A stretch of 64,000 nt of DNA from assembly GCA_003868215.1 (NCBI GenBank), contig QWDQ01000011.1:62001-126000 (forward strand). The letters are read 5' to 3'. The notes under the pieces were generated by a model. It was given only the letters and a program-made list of their open reading frames with translations, did no database searches and was not told the origin of the DNA. How positions within the stretch are numbered: the stretch's first letter is position 1; every line of letters starts with the position of its first letter. Positions 35,630 to 46,743 of the stretch are shown one piece after another. The stretch comes from Pseudophaeomoniella oleicola (Eukaryota > Ascomycota > Eurotiomycetes > Phaeomoniellales > Phaeomoniellaceae). A program made the position numbers and the translations under genes.

Positions 35630-35759
35630 GCGAGGAAATTTGTCGTGGTGCCGGTACGCATGGATAGAAACCCTAGCAGATGACGAGTCATATATCAAAC
35701 CTCCAAGGACTTCAAGACGCCGTAGATATGCTTTGAACGCGGCACAGAATTTTGTTCTG

Positions 35760-36430
35760 TTACCAGAATTTCCAATTACTCGGGTTTGTCCAGCTCTTCT
35801 TCCGCCGTTCTTCTTCGAGTCGCCTTGCCTCAGCTTCCGCTCTTTCCCGCGCCTCTTGCTCTTCTCGCTTCTTCTTTTCTTGTAGCATTTTCATTCCAGC
35901 CACGGCCTGTGTCATACCAATGGCCTCTTGCCTACGCCTGTACTCACACCAGCTATACATCCCCAATGCGGCCGAACTGAATGCGCCGACGGACAGATTT
36001 GCCGCTGCAAACAAATGTCTTGCTCCTAAAGGAAACTTCGTCAGCCCTAGATCAAGGCGATAAGATTGGAGAATATACCTTTCACTATGAAGGTCAAGCC
36101 TCCAACGGTACCACCACCTGCTATCCCAACGAGCAGTGCGTCTCTTGCACAACCCTTTTTGTAGAAATTTTCGAAATCAGACTTAGTAAAGGTAAACGCA
36201 TCCTTCCACGAGTATTCTCCGGGTCTTCCGCCAGCTGTATTGAAGGCTCCGCCAGGCATGGTGTTTATTGGTTCTTCTGGATTGCCGAAAGCATCCCATA
36301 ATTTGCCAGCTTGGGTTTGCGGAAAGTCGTGCTTCGGCTTCCGCCGTCTTCGTCGAGTTATATCTTCATCCTGTGCCACCATAGTATTATCTTCCGGTCT
36401 AACCGGCTCCTCCTGTGCGTCGTTGGCCAT
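35760..36430 (-). CDS. COX20: Cytochrome c oxidase assembly chaperone Cox20
   Basis: Exons 36430-36079 and 36025-35760, 205 residues. A hydrophilic N-terminus with a basic RRRRRK stretch precedes two transmembrane segments, CARDALLVGIAGGGTVGGLT and AANLSVGAFSSAALGMYSWC, joined by a short loop with FIVKGARHLFA. A long basic/acidic C-terminal helix follows (EEQEARERAEAEARRLEEER). The CARDALL motif and the second segment ending in Y..C are typical of Cox20/FAM36A. Cox20 binds newly made Cox2 in the inner mitochondrial membrane and presents it for maturation. It shares a 424-bp divergent promoter with POL2. Confidence 0.93.
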
Positions 36431-36854
36431 TGTGACTGTGATTGACAGCTTATGTATAAAGCTCTATGGTAGAGTACGGACCAAGCGATCGATGATCCAT
36501 GCAACTTTCGAATTGATTTTCGGCAACGGGAGCTAAATCGAGACGACTGGGGTCTCCGCCAAGCTTGCGGGGCTTCTTCGTCGCGTGTTTTCCAATTAAC
36601 GCGTACTGTACCTTAAACGCGCTTGCGCGACCCTCGAACAAATAATCCTACCAATGTGTAATGTATCTCTTGAACGTCACAGTAACGACCGACGTTCAAA
36701 TACACACCTGTACCGACGAGACTTGAGATATGACATAATCTGGGTCCAAGTATCTTGTACAACAGGTATCAACGAAACATGTCTCCCTGAAGATCTCAAT
36801 GACCCAGGGTTAATTCATCACTTCCTTCCGCCGGGCGGGTAAGACTCTGTCCAA
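36431..36854. other. Divergent promoter region COX20/POL2
   Basis: 424 bp with no gene; contains the MCB-like element at 36593-36604 and a TACTGTAC string just after it. Confidence 0.6.
36593..36604 (+). promoter_or_regulatory. MCB-like element upstream of POL2
   Basis: CAATTAACGCGT, identical over 12 bases to the element upstream of ASF1. ACGCGT is the MBF site expected at S-phase genes; it lies about 255 bp before the POL2 start. Confidence 0.65.
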
Positions 36855-39800
36855 ATGCCTGTACGAAAACCCGCCAAATATGGCAACAACTTCCGGTCCA
36901 AGCAATCCTCATTCAATCCGAAGAAGACGAGAAATGTCGAGTTCTCGACTTTGAGATCGTCGGAGGCAACCTCTCAAGATGAGAAGATTCAGGCGACTCG
37001 GCTGGCCAACAGCATTGATGAGGAGATGGGATTCCCACGTTTCGAAGCTGGGAAGAAGAGGGTTGGATGGCTCTACAATATGCATAGCACGGCTTTAGAG
37101 GACTCGAAAGTACCAGGGGGAAGGGCTGGCGTGGACTTCTATTTTATTGGGGAGGATGGCGACAATTTCAAGGCGACCGTCGAATACGATCCGTACTTCC
37201 TGATCGCAGTCAGGAAAGGAAAGGAGATGGAGGTCGAAGAATGGTGCAAACGAATGTTCGAGGGCCTCGTGAAAGGCGTTTCGCGCGTCGAAAAAGAGGA
37301 TCTACGAATGCCGAACCATCTTCTGGGCTATCGTAGGACGTTTCTCAGGTTGGCATTCGCCAACGTCCCGGATCTCCTCGCTGTACGAAAAGTGATTATG
37401 CCCATTGCCGAGAAGAACAAGAACAGCATGAACGCCATGGACACCTATGCTGAGGTTGCGACCGCGAACGCAGGATTTGATATATATGACGAAGTACAGT
37501 ATGACGCGAAACGAAGCAACGGAATTCTAGATGCAAGCGACTTCATTGTTGATATCAGGGAATACGACGTGCCTTACCATGTTCGAGTCACGATCGACAA
37601 AGATATCAGGATTGGGAAGTGGTACGAGGTTGAAGCGAAGCACGGCGTTGTCTCATTCAGTTGTATTGAAGAGCGACTACAAAGAGCAGATCCCGTCGTA
37701 CTGGCTTTTGATATCGAAACCGCAAAAGCTCCTTTGAAATTCCCAGATGCGGCCGTGGATCAAATCATGATGATATCTTACATGATCGAGGGCCAGGGGT
37801 TCCTCATCACAAATCGGGAAATAGTCTCGGAGGACATTGCAGACTTTGAATACACCCCAAAGCCCGAATACGAAGGGCCATTCCTCATTTTTAATGAACC
37901 GGACGAGAAGGCAGTTATTGAGAGGTTCTTCATACATGTCAAAGAAGCCAGGCCCACAGTCATTGCAACATACAACGGAGATTTTTTCGATTGGCCTTAC
38001 GTCGAAGCCCGAGCAGCTGTACAAGGTCTAGATATGTATCGAGAGATTGGGTTTCGGAAGAACAGTGAAGATATATACCATAGTGACTATTGTGTGCACA
38101 TGGATTGCTTTGCCTGGGTCAACCGAGACAGTTATTTGCCGCAAGGAAGCCGAGGCTTGAAGGCTGTAACCGTCGCAAAACTGGGTTACGATCCGGACGA
38201 ACTCGATCCCGAGTTAATGACACCTTACGCAAGTGAACGACCTCAAACACTGGCAGAATACTCCGTTTCAGATGCTGTTGCAACCTACTATCTGTACATG
38301 AAATATGTACATCCATTCATCTTCTCTCTCTGCACAATTCTGCCAATTAACCCGGACGACACTCTACGGAAAGGGACAGGTACTTTATGCGAGATGTTGC
38401 TCATGGTCCAAGCGTACCAAAAAGATATTGTGCTTCCGAATAAGCATAAAGATCCACGAGAATCTTTCTGGGAAGGACATCTTCTGGACTCTGAGACCTA
38501 CGTTGGTGGCCACGTTGAAAGTATAGAAGCTGGAGTTTTTCGTGCCGATATCCCGGTCAACTTCGCTATTGACACGACGGCAATTGACGAGCTGATTAGG
38601 GATTTGGATGCGGCTCTGCAGTTCTGTATAACTGTGGAGGAAAAGAAGTCTTTGGACGACATCGCCAATTATGATGAAGTAAAAGCTCAGATTATGGAAA
38701 AATTGCTTCAACTGAAATCCACACCCCATCGACATGAACGACCGCTGATTTATCACTTGGATGTCGCTTCTATGTATCCTAACATCATGACTACCAATCG
38801 TCTTCAACCAGATTCTATGGTCCAGGAGTCAGACTGTGCTGCATGCGACTTCAATAGACCAGGCAAGAATTGCGACCGGAGACTTCCCTGGGCATGGAGA
38901 GGAGAGTTTCTGCCTGCAAAGCGCGATGAGTACAACATGATCAAGCGAGCTGCTATGAACGAGATGTTTCCTGGGAAAACAAAGAAGAGCCCACCGAGGT
39001 CTTGGGAAGATATAAGTGCAGACGAACAAGCAGCTGCGGTGAAGAAGCGTCTTCAGGATTATTCGAAGAAGATTTATCACAAAATCCACGAAGCTAAGAC
39101 AATCGTCCGGGAAGCTATCATTTGTCAGAGAGAGAACCCTTTCTATGTCGACACAGTGCGCGATTTCCGTGATAGACGATATGATTTCAAGGGGAAGCAG
39201 AAAGTATGGAAAGGCAAGACAGAAGCATTGAAATCATCGGGCGGATCATCTATCGAAATCGAAGAGGCCAAGAAGATGATTGTGCTCTTTGACTCACTAC
39301 AGCTAGCTCACAAGGTCATTCTGAACAGCTTCTACGGTTACGTCATGAGGAAGGGTTCCAGATGGTATTCCATGGAAATGGCTGGCGTCACTTGTCTTAC
39401 AGGAGCGACGATCATCCAGATGGCCCGTGAACTCGTTGAGCGGATAGGGCGACCTCTAGAGCTAGATACTGACGGTATCTGGTGTATGCTTCCAGCGACA
39501 TTTCCCGAAAATGTCGCATTCACACTGAAAAATGGGAAGAAGATGACAGTGTCATATCCTTGTATCATGCTCAACCATCTCGTCCACCGCAGATTCACAA
39601 ATCACCAATACCAGACTCTCCAAGACCCGAAGACCTTCAAGTATGAGACAACCAGTGACAACTCAATCTTCTTCGAAGTCGATGGACCATATAAGGCCAT
39701 GGTCCTACCCACCTCGAAGGAGGAAGACAAGAATTTGAAAAAGCGTTATGCGGTTTTCAATCATGATGGGAGCCTTGCAGAACTGAAAGGTTTCGAGGTC

Positions 39801-42800
39801 AAGCGCCGTGGAGAATTGAAACTTATCAAGATCTTCCAGACTCAGATCTTCAAATTTTTCCTTGAAGGCACAACACTTGAAGAGACGTATGCAGCTGTTG
39901 CAAAAGTCGCTAATAGATGGCTTGATGTACTTCATTCCCACGGCTCAACGCTTGCAGACGAGGAGTTGATTGACCTCATCTGTGAAAACAAGAGCATGGC
40001 GAAGACCCTCGAAGAATATGGTGCACAGAAGTCAACCTCCATCACAACTGCAAGACGTCTTGCAGACTTCCTCGGTGAAGGTATGATCAAGGACAAAGGT
40101 CTCAACTGCAAGTATATTATCTCTTCGAAGCCTAAAAACAGCCCCGTCACGGAGAGAGCAGTCCCTGTCGCAATCTTTGCCGCAGAAGAAAACGTGAAGC
40201 GCTTCTTCTTGCGTAAATGGTTGAAAGACGACCCTGGTGACATGGACCTAAGGACAGTACTAGATTGGGACTACTACCTGGAGCGCCTTGGATCGGTCAT
40301 CCAGAAGCTCATCACCATTCCTGCCGCTCTCCAAAAGGTCAGGAACCCTGTCCCACGGGTGGCACACCCTGACTGGCTTCAACGGCGGATCAACATCAAG
40401 GACGATAAATTTAAGCAAAAGAAAATGACAGATCTGTTTGAGAAGCAACCTTTAGGCGAGGTGCCACTCAATGCCCTAGAACGCAAGCTACCAGCGGCTG
40501 GAGAGATTGAAGATGCTTTAACAACCCAGTTGAAACCACAATTGCAGTCAACCAAGAGTACGGCCTTGAAGCGAAAGGCACCAGAACCAGCTATAGCAGC
40601 ACCAGACCCCTTCGCTGCTTTGCCTGCGAAAATGCCGTCCATTGAGGAAGACTATCCCGCCTGGCTTCAATACCAGAAGCAGAAGTGGAAAATTCAAAGA
40701 CAGGCCCGGGCAAGGAGGCGTCAGCTTTTCGGTGAGCGAACCAGCGCTGCGCAAGACCCCCTCAGCAACTTCTTCCGCAACCAGGCTGAGATGCTCTTTG
40801 TCAATACTTGGCATATTCTGCAGTTAAGAGAAACAGATATGCCAGGTGAAGTTCGAGCTTTCGTACTGATTGGCCGAAAAATTCATGCCCTGGCTATCAA
40901 AGTACCTCGTCAGCTCTATCTCAATTTGAAGGATCGAGAGTTACCGAATGTCGAGATCCCCGGGTGCTCGGTTGAAAAGGTCAACCACACGCTCCCGAAC
41001 GGCCATCCCTCTGTTCACCTTTTCAGGCTGACGATGTCTGAAGATACATTCGTCCAGGAAACCGAGAAAGTTTCGCAACTATGTGAACATCCATCAGTAG
41101 AGGGTGTTTACGAAAAACAAGTGCCATTGAGCGTTCGTGCTCTGCTAAAATTGGGCAGCCTTTGTTCATTTGATGAAAGCCAGAAAGGTGTACTTGGGAA
41201 TGGTCTCGAGAAAGGATTCGACTTGGATACGTTGATCCGAAGCCCATCAACTGACTCGTACCTCGTAAATCCTGGTATGAGCTACCTGTTTCTCTATCAT
41301 GTGTCCGCGGGAGATCGGCAGGTTTTTGCATTGTTTTCGACAAGTAAAGATGAGGCAAATATCGTTATCCTCAACCGCACAAGAGATTCTCAAGGACTAC
41401 CGAACGTCGACAAAATTTATACGGAACAGCTAACCAGGAAACTTACAGAAAACGACGACCAACACTGGCAAGATGCTTTCCCCTATCAGGACAAGATAAA
41501 GTTCAAGATAACTCAAGTTACCACGAAGAGAAAGGCACACCTGGAAATTGGCGATCTCGTCAAGAAAGCGAGGAATGAAGAGACAAATCCTTTGCTACTG
41601 GTGCTTCAATCGACTCAACGGCGGCAAGTGATTCATGATATCCCCAATCTAAAGGATATTCCAATCTTGCCCTTGGTTTCCGAAGTGACGGACACCCATC
41701 TTCCACCTTTAGGATGGCAATCGTACGTCGCTAAGCGACTTGTTTCCCATTATCTCACACTTGGGTCATGGGTCTCTCACTTGACGGGACTTTCTCGATA
41801 TGGAGATGTTCCCATTTGCAATTTAGAGCAAGATGATGCCAAATATTTGATTGACATTGCATATGCTAGAAGGTTACAGAAAAGTAATGTCATCTTGTGG
41901 TGGTCATCGAATCCACGACCCGATCATGCAGGTCATGAAAAAGATGATATTCTCGGTCCACTCGATACGGTCGAGATGCCGTCGGTCAATAATCCCGGTG
42001 CGTACTCTTCTGTATGTGTGGAACTCGAAATCCGCAACTTAGCAATCAACACTATTCTCACGTCCTCTCTTATCAATGAGTTGGAAGGCAGTGACTCAAT
42101 CGCCTTCAATCCAGCTGGAGAGAGTGACGGGCTAAGCGACGGCACCGGAGTCTTGTCTTCAGACAAGGCCTTTGCCAATGCGGGAGTCATGGTTCTGAGA
42201 GATATGGTCAAAGCTTGGTGGGCTGAAGCCTGTAAAGGTAACGCAATGGCTGATGTGATGGTGCAACACCTTGTTCGCTGGGTTGAGAGCCCTGGCTCCT
42301 TCTTGTATGATCGGTCGCTCTGCTATTATGTGCAGATGATGTCGCGAAAGGCATTCCAGCAGCTTATGAGCGACTTTAGGCGTGTGGGTTCTCACATTGT
42401 CTACGCAAGCCCATCTCGCTTGCTCCTGCAAACAACGAAAACCGAAGTGGGCAACGCTTACGCTTACAGTCAGTACATCCTCAAGTCCATCCAACAAAAG
42501 CCGTTGTTCCACTTTCTCGATCTCGAAATCAAAGACTATTGGGACTACTTGGTCTGGTACGATCCTTATAACTACGGTGGAAAAGGCTGTTCTCAAGTCA
42601 CTGAAGCGACGGACGCTTCCAACCTGAATACGATAATGCATTGGCAATTGAGCCAATTTCTCCCTATACCCCTTCAGTCCATTTTCACCGACTGGACAAT
42701 TGAATTCATAGAATTAATGCAGCGCCTCAAGCGTCCTCAGCAGGATAATGACGACTCTATCTCCTCGACCCCTCGGTCGACGCAGCTCCCAAGCAACTTC

Positions 42801-43646
42801 ATCTCCCTCACTAAAGAGATGGAAACGTCCACGACGCCGACCACGATACTCACTGAACCCTTCTCCAAACCTTTGAAACGCCAGATCCAGTCCTTAATTC
42901 GCCGCCAGCGCGAAGAACTCCTCCACCCAGAACTAGCAAGCGACTGGACATTCCCAACCCACCTCCCAGGTGGCAGCCTCTCACCTCCCGTTTCTAGTGT
43001 ACTTCCAACCACCACTCGCCCTCACCCACACACTTCCACCAATCCAGTTCTCGAATTGGTCAAGTCGCTCTGCCAAGTTCTTAGCCTTTCTCCTCAGCTT
43101 CAACTAGAAACTCGTCTCCTCCGCTCCGACCTTCTGTCGCTCTTCGAAGTCCGCGAATTTTCCTCTCAAGCTCGCTTCACTCAACCCTCTTCTTCCCTGA
43201 CTGTTCACTGGACATGTGAAACCTGCACTCAGCCTCGAGATCTCGATCTTTGTCGCGACGAAGACGTCCTCCCCAACCCTCCATCCGCTACCACTTCCGA
43301 CCCTACCGCAACCACAAGCTCCGACTCTGACGTACAGAAACCATTCCTCTGCCACGTCTGTCGGAGCGAGGTTCCACGCCTCTCGATCGAAGAACGTCTG
43401 ATCTCACAGCTACAGTCACTGATCGTCAAATGGCTTTCCCAAGACGTCAAGTGCGGCAAATGCGGCGGTCTACAGAGCGAAGGTACGGGCGCGTTCATGG
43501 AACACTGTGGCTGCGGAGGCCCGTGGCAGGGAACTGTGGATCGAGCAGAGGTCAAAAAGGAGACGGCTGTCTTTGGGCGTGTGGCGAGGAGCTATGACAT
43601 GAGGATGTTGGAAGGTGTCTGTGCGGGAATTGTCAGGGGGATCTAG
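36855..43646 (+). CDS. POL2: DNA polymerase epsilon catalytic subunit
   Basis: An uninterrupted frame of 2263 residues, close to the yeast length (2222). The N-terminal half is the active B-family polymerase-exonuclease: Exo I FDIETAKAP (about 285), Exo II ATYNGDFFDWPY, Exo III YSVSDAVATYY, polymerase motif A DVASMYPNIM (about 636), motif B KVILNSFYGYVMRKGSRW (about 820) and motif C as DTDGIW (about 871), the epsilon-specific form. The C-terminal half is the inactive polymerase repeat. The last about 120 residues carry two cysteine clusters (CETC...CHVC and CGKCGG...CGCGG) that bind Dpb2 and metal. Pol epsilon is the leading-strand replicase. The proofreading residues Asp286/Glu288 are intact. 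Absence of introns over 6.8 kb contrasts with neighbouring genes. Confidence 0.98.
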   Translation: MPVRKPAKYGNNFRSKQSSFNPKKTRNVEFSTLRSSEATSQDEKIQATRLANSIDEEMGFPRFEAGKKRVGWLYNMHSTALEDSKVPGGRAGVDFYFIGEDGDNFKATVEYDPYFLIAVRKGKEMEVEEWCKRMFEGLVKGVSRVEKEDLRMPNHLLGYRRTFLRLAFANVPDLLAVRKVIMPIAEKNKNSMNAMDTYAEVATANAGFDIYDEVQYDAKRSNGILDASDFIVDIREYDVPYHVRVTIDKDIRIGKWYEVEAKHGVVSFSCIEERLQRADPVVLAFDIETAKAPLKFPDAAVDQIMMISYMIEGQGFLITNREIVSEDIADFEYTPKPEYEGPFLIFNEPDEKAVIERFFIHVKEARPTVIATYNGDFFDWPYVEARAAVQGLDMYREIGFRKNSEDIYHSDYCVHMDCFAWVNRDSYLPQGSRGLKAVTVAKLGYDPDELDPELMTPYASERPQTLAEYSVSDAVATYYLYMKYVHPFIFSLCTILPINPDDTLRKGTGTLCEMLLMVQAYQKDIVLPNKHKDPRESFWEGHLLDSETYVGGHVESIEAGVFRADIPVNFAIDTTAIDELIRDLDAALQFCITVEEKKSLDDIANYDEVKAQIMEKLLQLKSTPHRHERPLIYHLDVASMYPNIMTTNRLQPDSMVQESDCAACDFNRPGKNCDRRLPWAWRGEFLPAKRDEYNMIKRAAMNEMFPGKTKKSPPRSWEDISADEQAAAVKKRLQDYSKKIYHKIHEAKTIVREAIICQRENPFYVDTVRDFRDRRYDFKGKQKVWKGKTEALKSSGGSSIEIEEAKKMIVLFDSLQLAHKVILNSFYGYVMRKGSRWYSMEMAGVTCLTGATIIQMARELVERIGRPLELDTDGIWCMLPATFPENVAFTLKNGKKMTVSYPCIMLNHLVHRRFTNHQYQTLQDPKTFKYETTSDNSIFFEVDGPYKAMVLPTSKEEDKNLKKRYAVFNHDGSLAELKGFEVKRRGELKLIKIFQTQIFKFFLEGTTLEETYAAVAKVANRWLDVLHSHGSTLADEELIDLICENKSMAKTLEEYGAQKSTSITTARRLADFLGEGMIKDKGLNCKYIISSKPKNSPVTERAVPVAIFAAEENVKRFFLRKWLKDDPGDMDLRTVLDWDYYLERLGSVIQKLITIPAALQKVRNPVPRVAHPDWLQRRINIKDDKFKQKKMTDLFEKQPLGEVPLNALERKLPAAGEIEDALTTQLKPQLQSTKSTALKRKAPEPAIAAPDPFAALPAKMPSIEEDYPAWLQYQKQKWKIQRQARARRRQLFGERTSAAQDPLSNFFRNQAEMLFVNTWHILQLRETDMPGEVRAFVLIGRKIHALAIKVPRQLYLNLKDRELPNVEIPGCSVEKVNHTLPNGHPSVHLFRLTMSEDTFVQETEKVSQLCEHPSVEGVYEKQVPLSVRALLKLGSLCSFDESQKGVLGNGLEKGFDLDTLIRSPSTDSYLVNPGMSYLFLYHVSAGDRQVFALFSTSKDEANIVILNRTRDSQGLPNVDKIYTEQLTRKLTENDDQHWQDAFPYQDKIKFKITQVTTKRKAHLEIGDLVKKARNEETNPLLLVLQSTQRRQVIHDIPNLKDIPILPLVSEVTDTHLPPLGWQSYVAKRLVSHYLTLGSWVSHLTGLSRYGDVPICNLEQDDAKYLIDIAYARRLQKSNVILWWSSNPRPDHAGHEKDDILGPLDTVEMPSVNNPGAYSSVCVELEIRNLAINTILTSSLINELEGSDSIAFNPAGESDGLSDGTGVLSSDKAFANAGVMVLRDMVKAWWAEACKGNAMADVMVQHLVRWVESPGSFLYDRSLCYYVQMMSRKAFQQLMSDFRRVGSHIVYASPSRLLLQTTKTEVGNAYAYSQYILKSIQQKPLFHFLDLEIKDYWDYLVWYDPYNYGGKGCSQVTEATDASNLNTIMHWQLSQFLPIPLQSIFTDWTIEFIELMQRLKRPQQDNDDSISSTPRSTQLPSNFISLTKEMETSTTPTTILTEPFSKPLKRQIQSLIRRQREELLHPELASDWTFPTHLPGGSLSPPVSSVLPTTTRPHPHTSTNPVLELVKSLCQVLSLSPQLQLETRLLRSDLLSLFEVREFSSQARFTQPSSSLTVHWTCETCTQPRDLDLCRDEDVLPNPPSATTSDPTATTSSDSDVQKPFLCHVCRSEVPRLSIEERLISQLQSLIVKWLSQDVKCGKCGGLQSEGTGAFMEHCGCGGPWQGTVDRAEVKKETAVFGRVARSYDMRMLEGVCAGIVRGI

Positions 43647-44671
43647 AAATCCAATCTTGTATCTGCGGTCTTTGATTCATTTTTGTTTCGGGAACGCGGC
43701 TCTCTCTGGTTCCATTGGCGAAATGGAAATGGGCATTTGGATTTGAAGTGAAATGACGATTGGGGGGGGCGGGGGCGATGGGGCTTATGATCTCTCTTGC
43801 ACAGCAAAAGATGGAAAGAGGATGGAAAGTATTTTTCTCTCCTATGCATGCTTATGAAAGGGGCAGGCGTTTGGGAAACGAATCGTCTGTTTAAGTGTTG
43901 TTTTTAAACATATAGCGTAGATATCATATGTTTTACACATCATCTGTTAACCTACCTTTCACTCGCTCATTTCTTTTTCTCTTTTCCTGGTGTGGGGATG
44001 AGATGAGGTACTCGCTCGAGCAAGCAGGCATATGATATGATATAATGTAATATGAGGATTTGATAAGCAGCGTCAGAGTATACAAGCAGCATAGCATAGA
44101 ATATAGATTCACCAGCATAGAAAAATCTTTATTCGAAAGGTTGGCTTTTAGTGTCGTTGATTGAGGGAGAGAGGGGAAAAAGAGTAATACAGTAAGTAAG
44201 TGCCTTAGTTATATAATGGCATGTATACTTTTTGCTAGCCAAAAAAGGGACATAAATAATCGATTTCCAAATCGTTTTCGTTCTCGTTCCGAGGTTGACT
44301 ACCTACTTTTCCTTGTCCAAGTAGGGTCTGAGGGGGTAGCATGTTTGTTATACGTAATCTCGTGGTGCTGGTGATGATACTGCGGCCGGCGCAGCGAGAG
44401 AGGGATGGGGGATAGGTTGGAAGGTATTTTGTGTCGTGGTAGGATGGTAGGGGTGTGATCGTCGATAAGATTGCGCAGTCTTTTGTTTTAGTAAATTCTT
44501 CCGTGTCGAGATGGTGTGATGCCGTCCTAGCACAACACTTGGTCGATGGGAAGCAGCCTCATTGCTGCCGGTAAATCGAAAGGATGGTGATTACCACAGA
44601 TTCGAGAGCATTGTCGTCGCATGTCTCCTCCTCTGGCTCAGTGTAATTTCTGCCATGCGAGTCGAGTCGGG
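43647..44671. other. Convergent region POL2/CMK1
   Basis: 1025 bp between two 3' ends. A G-rich run (43762-43783) could form a quadruplex on the plus strand. The rest is AT-rich with no supported gene. Confidence 0.5.
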
Positions 44672-46080
44672 TCAGTTGCTCTGTTTCTGCCAAAGACCCA
44701 TCACGGTCTCTTCAATTTTCCTTTTTTGGTCCCTTATTTGCTGTTCTGTTTGGCCTCTTGCGTCACTTCTGCTATCAATTTCCATTGCATCAGTAGATCC
44801 GGTAGCTTGCCCCTGTTCTCCGCTCTCACCACCTTCGCTGACTACCTGACTACCCTCGACTCTTTCAGCCTTCGGTTTCGGATCGACGCTCATTGCTCCG
44901 TCCATCATCATCATTAACCCACCACCTTCCCGTAGTTTGTTTATTGCACGCACAGTATCGATGGCTTTATGTAACGTTCTTCGCGCATTAAAGTTCTTCT
45001 TGACATTTGGAAGGAGGTCTTCGCCTGCGCCCTTCTCCCTGACAACAGATGAGTCGGGATGGAGTTGGTTGATCCAAGGATGCTGAAGAGCTTCATGTGC
45101 TGTCATTCTCTGGGTCGGGTTGATGGTCAGGCAGCGTTTGATGAAGTCGCGAGCTGTCATAGAGACACCACGCCAGTATTCTATCGGCGTGAAAGAATAA
45201 TCGGCGGCGAGGATAGCTTGCATCTCCTCGAGATTGGAGTCGCGGTCAAATGGAGTATAACCGCAAAGGAGGAAATAGGTGATAACGCCAATGGCCCAGA
45301 TATCGCTATTAAGCAGTGGTGTTAGTATATTGAGATATAGACAATGGCTGAGTTGGAGGGGGTGTATGCATACACAGGCTTTCCATGTCCAGTCTTTTTG
45401 AATATTTCGGGAGCCATATAACCAGGTGTCCCACACGTCGTAGTCAAGACGTGGAACTGTTCCTCATCCATTATTCTCGACAGACCGAAATCAGCTATTA
45501 GTAGATCGGCATTATCCTCCGGTGTCCGAAATAGTAGATTCTCAGGCTTCAGATCTCGGTGAACAATGCCATGATCATGTAAATAAGCGACAGCCGATAA
45601 CGTCGCGCGGATAAGGTCTCCAGCATCGGATTCGTAATAGGAGCCCTTTCGGCAGATGCGATCGAATAATTCCCCTCCCAAAGCAAGGTCGGTAACGAGG
45701 TAAACTGGCTGAGGTCAGTTGGGTTACACATCGGCGATGACGGGGAACGGCGCACGGTTGTTCATGGTTTCAAAGTAGTCCACCAGAGTCAGGATATTCT
45801 GGTGGCCCATTGACACCCTTTTCAAAACTGCAATCTCATTGCGGACCTATGTATCCCGGCCATTAGTTCAATGGCCAAACCTCAGCCCCCAGACCCCGCG
45901 GTAAAAACCCACCATGTGCTCTCTTCCGGCCATCAGCCGCTTGTTTATGACTTTGGCGGCATAGTATCTTCCCGTATCAATATGCACGCACTCCTTGACA
46001 ACCGAATATGAACCCGCACCCAGCGTCTTGCCAGTTTTGTACCGGCATGGCTGGACTTGTGGCCGTTGTTGCGAGGCCAT
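44672..46080 (-). CDS. CMK1: Calcium/calmodulin-dependent protein kinase (CaMKI type)
   Basis: Exons 46080-45913, 45846-45756, 45704-45374 and 45305-44672, 407 residues. Kinase motifs in order: Gly loop LGAGSYSVV, catalytic Lys in YAAKVINK, IVHRDLKPENLLF, DFG in IADFGLSR, and the APE-type MAPEI. Thr in TTTCGTPGYMAPE corresponds to the activation-loop site used by upstream CaMK kinases. After the domain, NFNARRTLHKAIDTVRAINK is the autoinhibitory/calmodulin-binding helix. The C-terminal 90 residues are acidic and disordered. It should respond to calcium-calmodulin in the cytosol. The acceptor of intron 2 (CAGCCAG) was chosen to restore NNLYLVTDLA. Confidence 0.95.
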
Positions 46081-46743
46081 GTTTGGTGGGGGTGAGCTGT
46101 GTTCGCGCGATCAGGCTGAAGGCCGTTCCAATTCACGAGTGTACAGCTATATGCGTGTTGAACGTAATCGACTTTGAAGATGATGTCGCGTTTAACAGTG
46201 ATAGTAGAAGCTAGAGGAGTAACGACCTCATATATAGGTAGCTAGGTGAGGGATCTGACGATGATATATACGTGAAGCTGATCTGATTCGAGTTGAGTTG
46301 AGCTGAAAGCAATCGGGGCATGTCACGATTATGTGGGGGAGAAAGGGTGGATTACGTTACCATACAGGTATTTTACACATCTAAGGTTGAGATATCAGTG
46401 AATATCGCGGGGTCCTTGTAGGAAACCGTTGTTATCTTCGTCCGTTATCGTTACTGTAAATCATTTCCTTCGATTTTGATCGATCAATCATGATTGGTGT
46501 AATGTCATACAGCGTCCTTTTTTTCTGCATCATTTCTCTTTACATCATATACCTACCAGGTAGGTAAGTTTCAGACCTTTTCATGCTCACATGTTTAGAT
46601 CCTAGACATCTCATCTTCAGAGCGAGCCGTTCATTGATATGTTGACTTCCAGATTCATATTTTCCATACATAGGCTCGTGCACCAATTGATTAGCAGGCC
46701 AGTCGAGTCCACATGACAGTCATAATGCGTAATTAGAGTCTCC
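46081..46743. other. CMK1 promoter / CUE3 3' region
   Basis: 663 bp between two minus-strand genes. Contains TACCTACC-A-GGTAGGTA (46550-46566), a perfect 8-bp inverted repeat resembling the palindromes at 30.1 kb. No gene. Confidence 0.55.
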
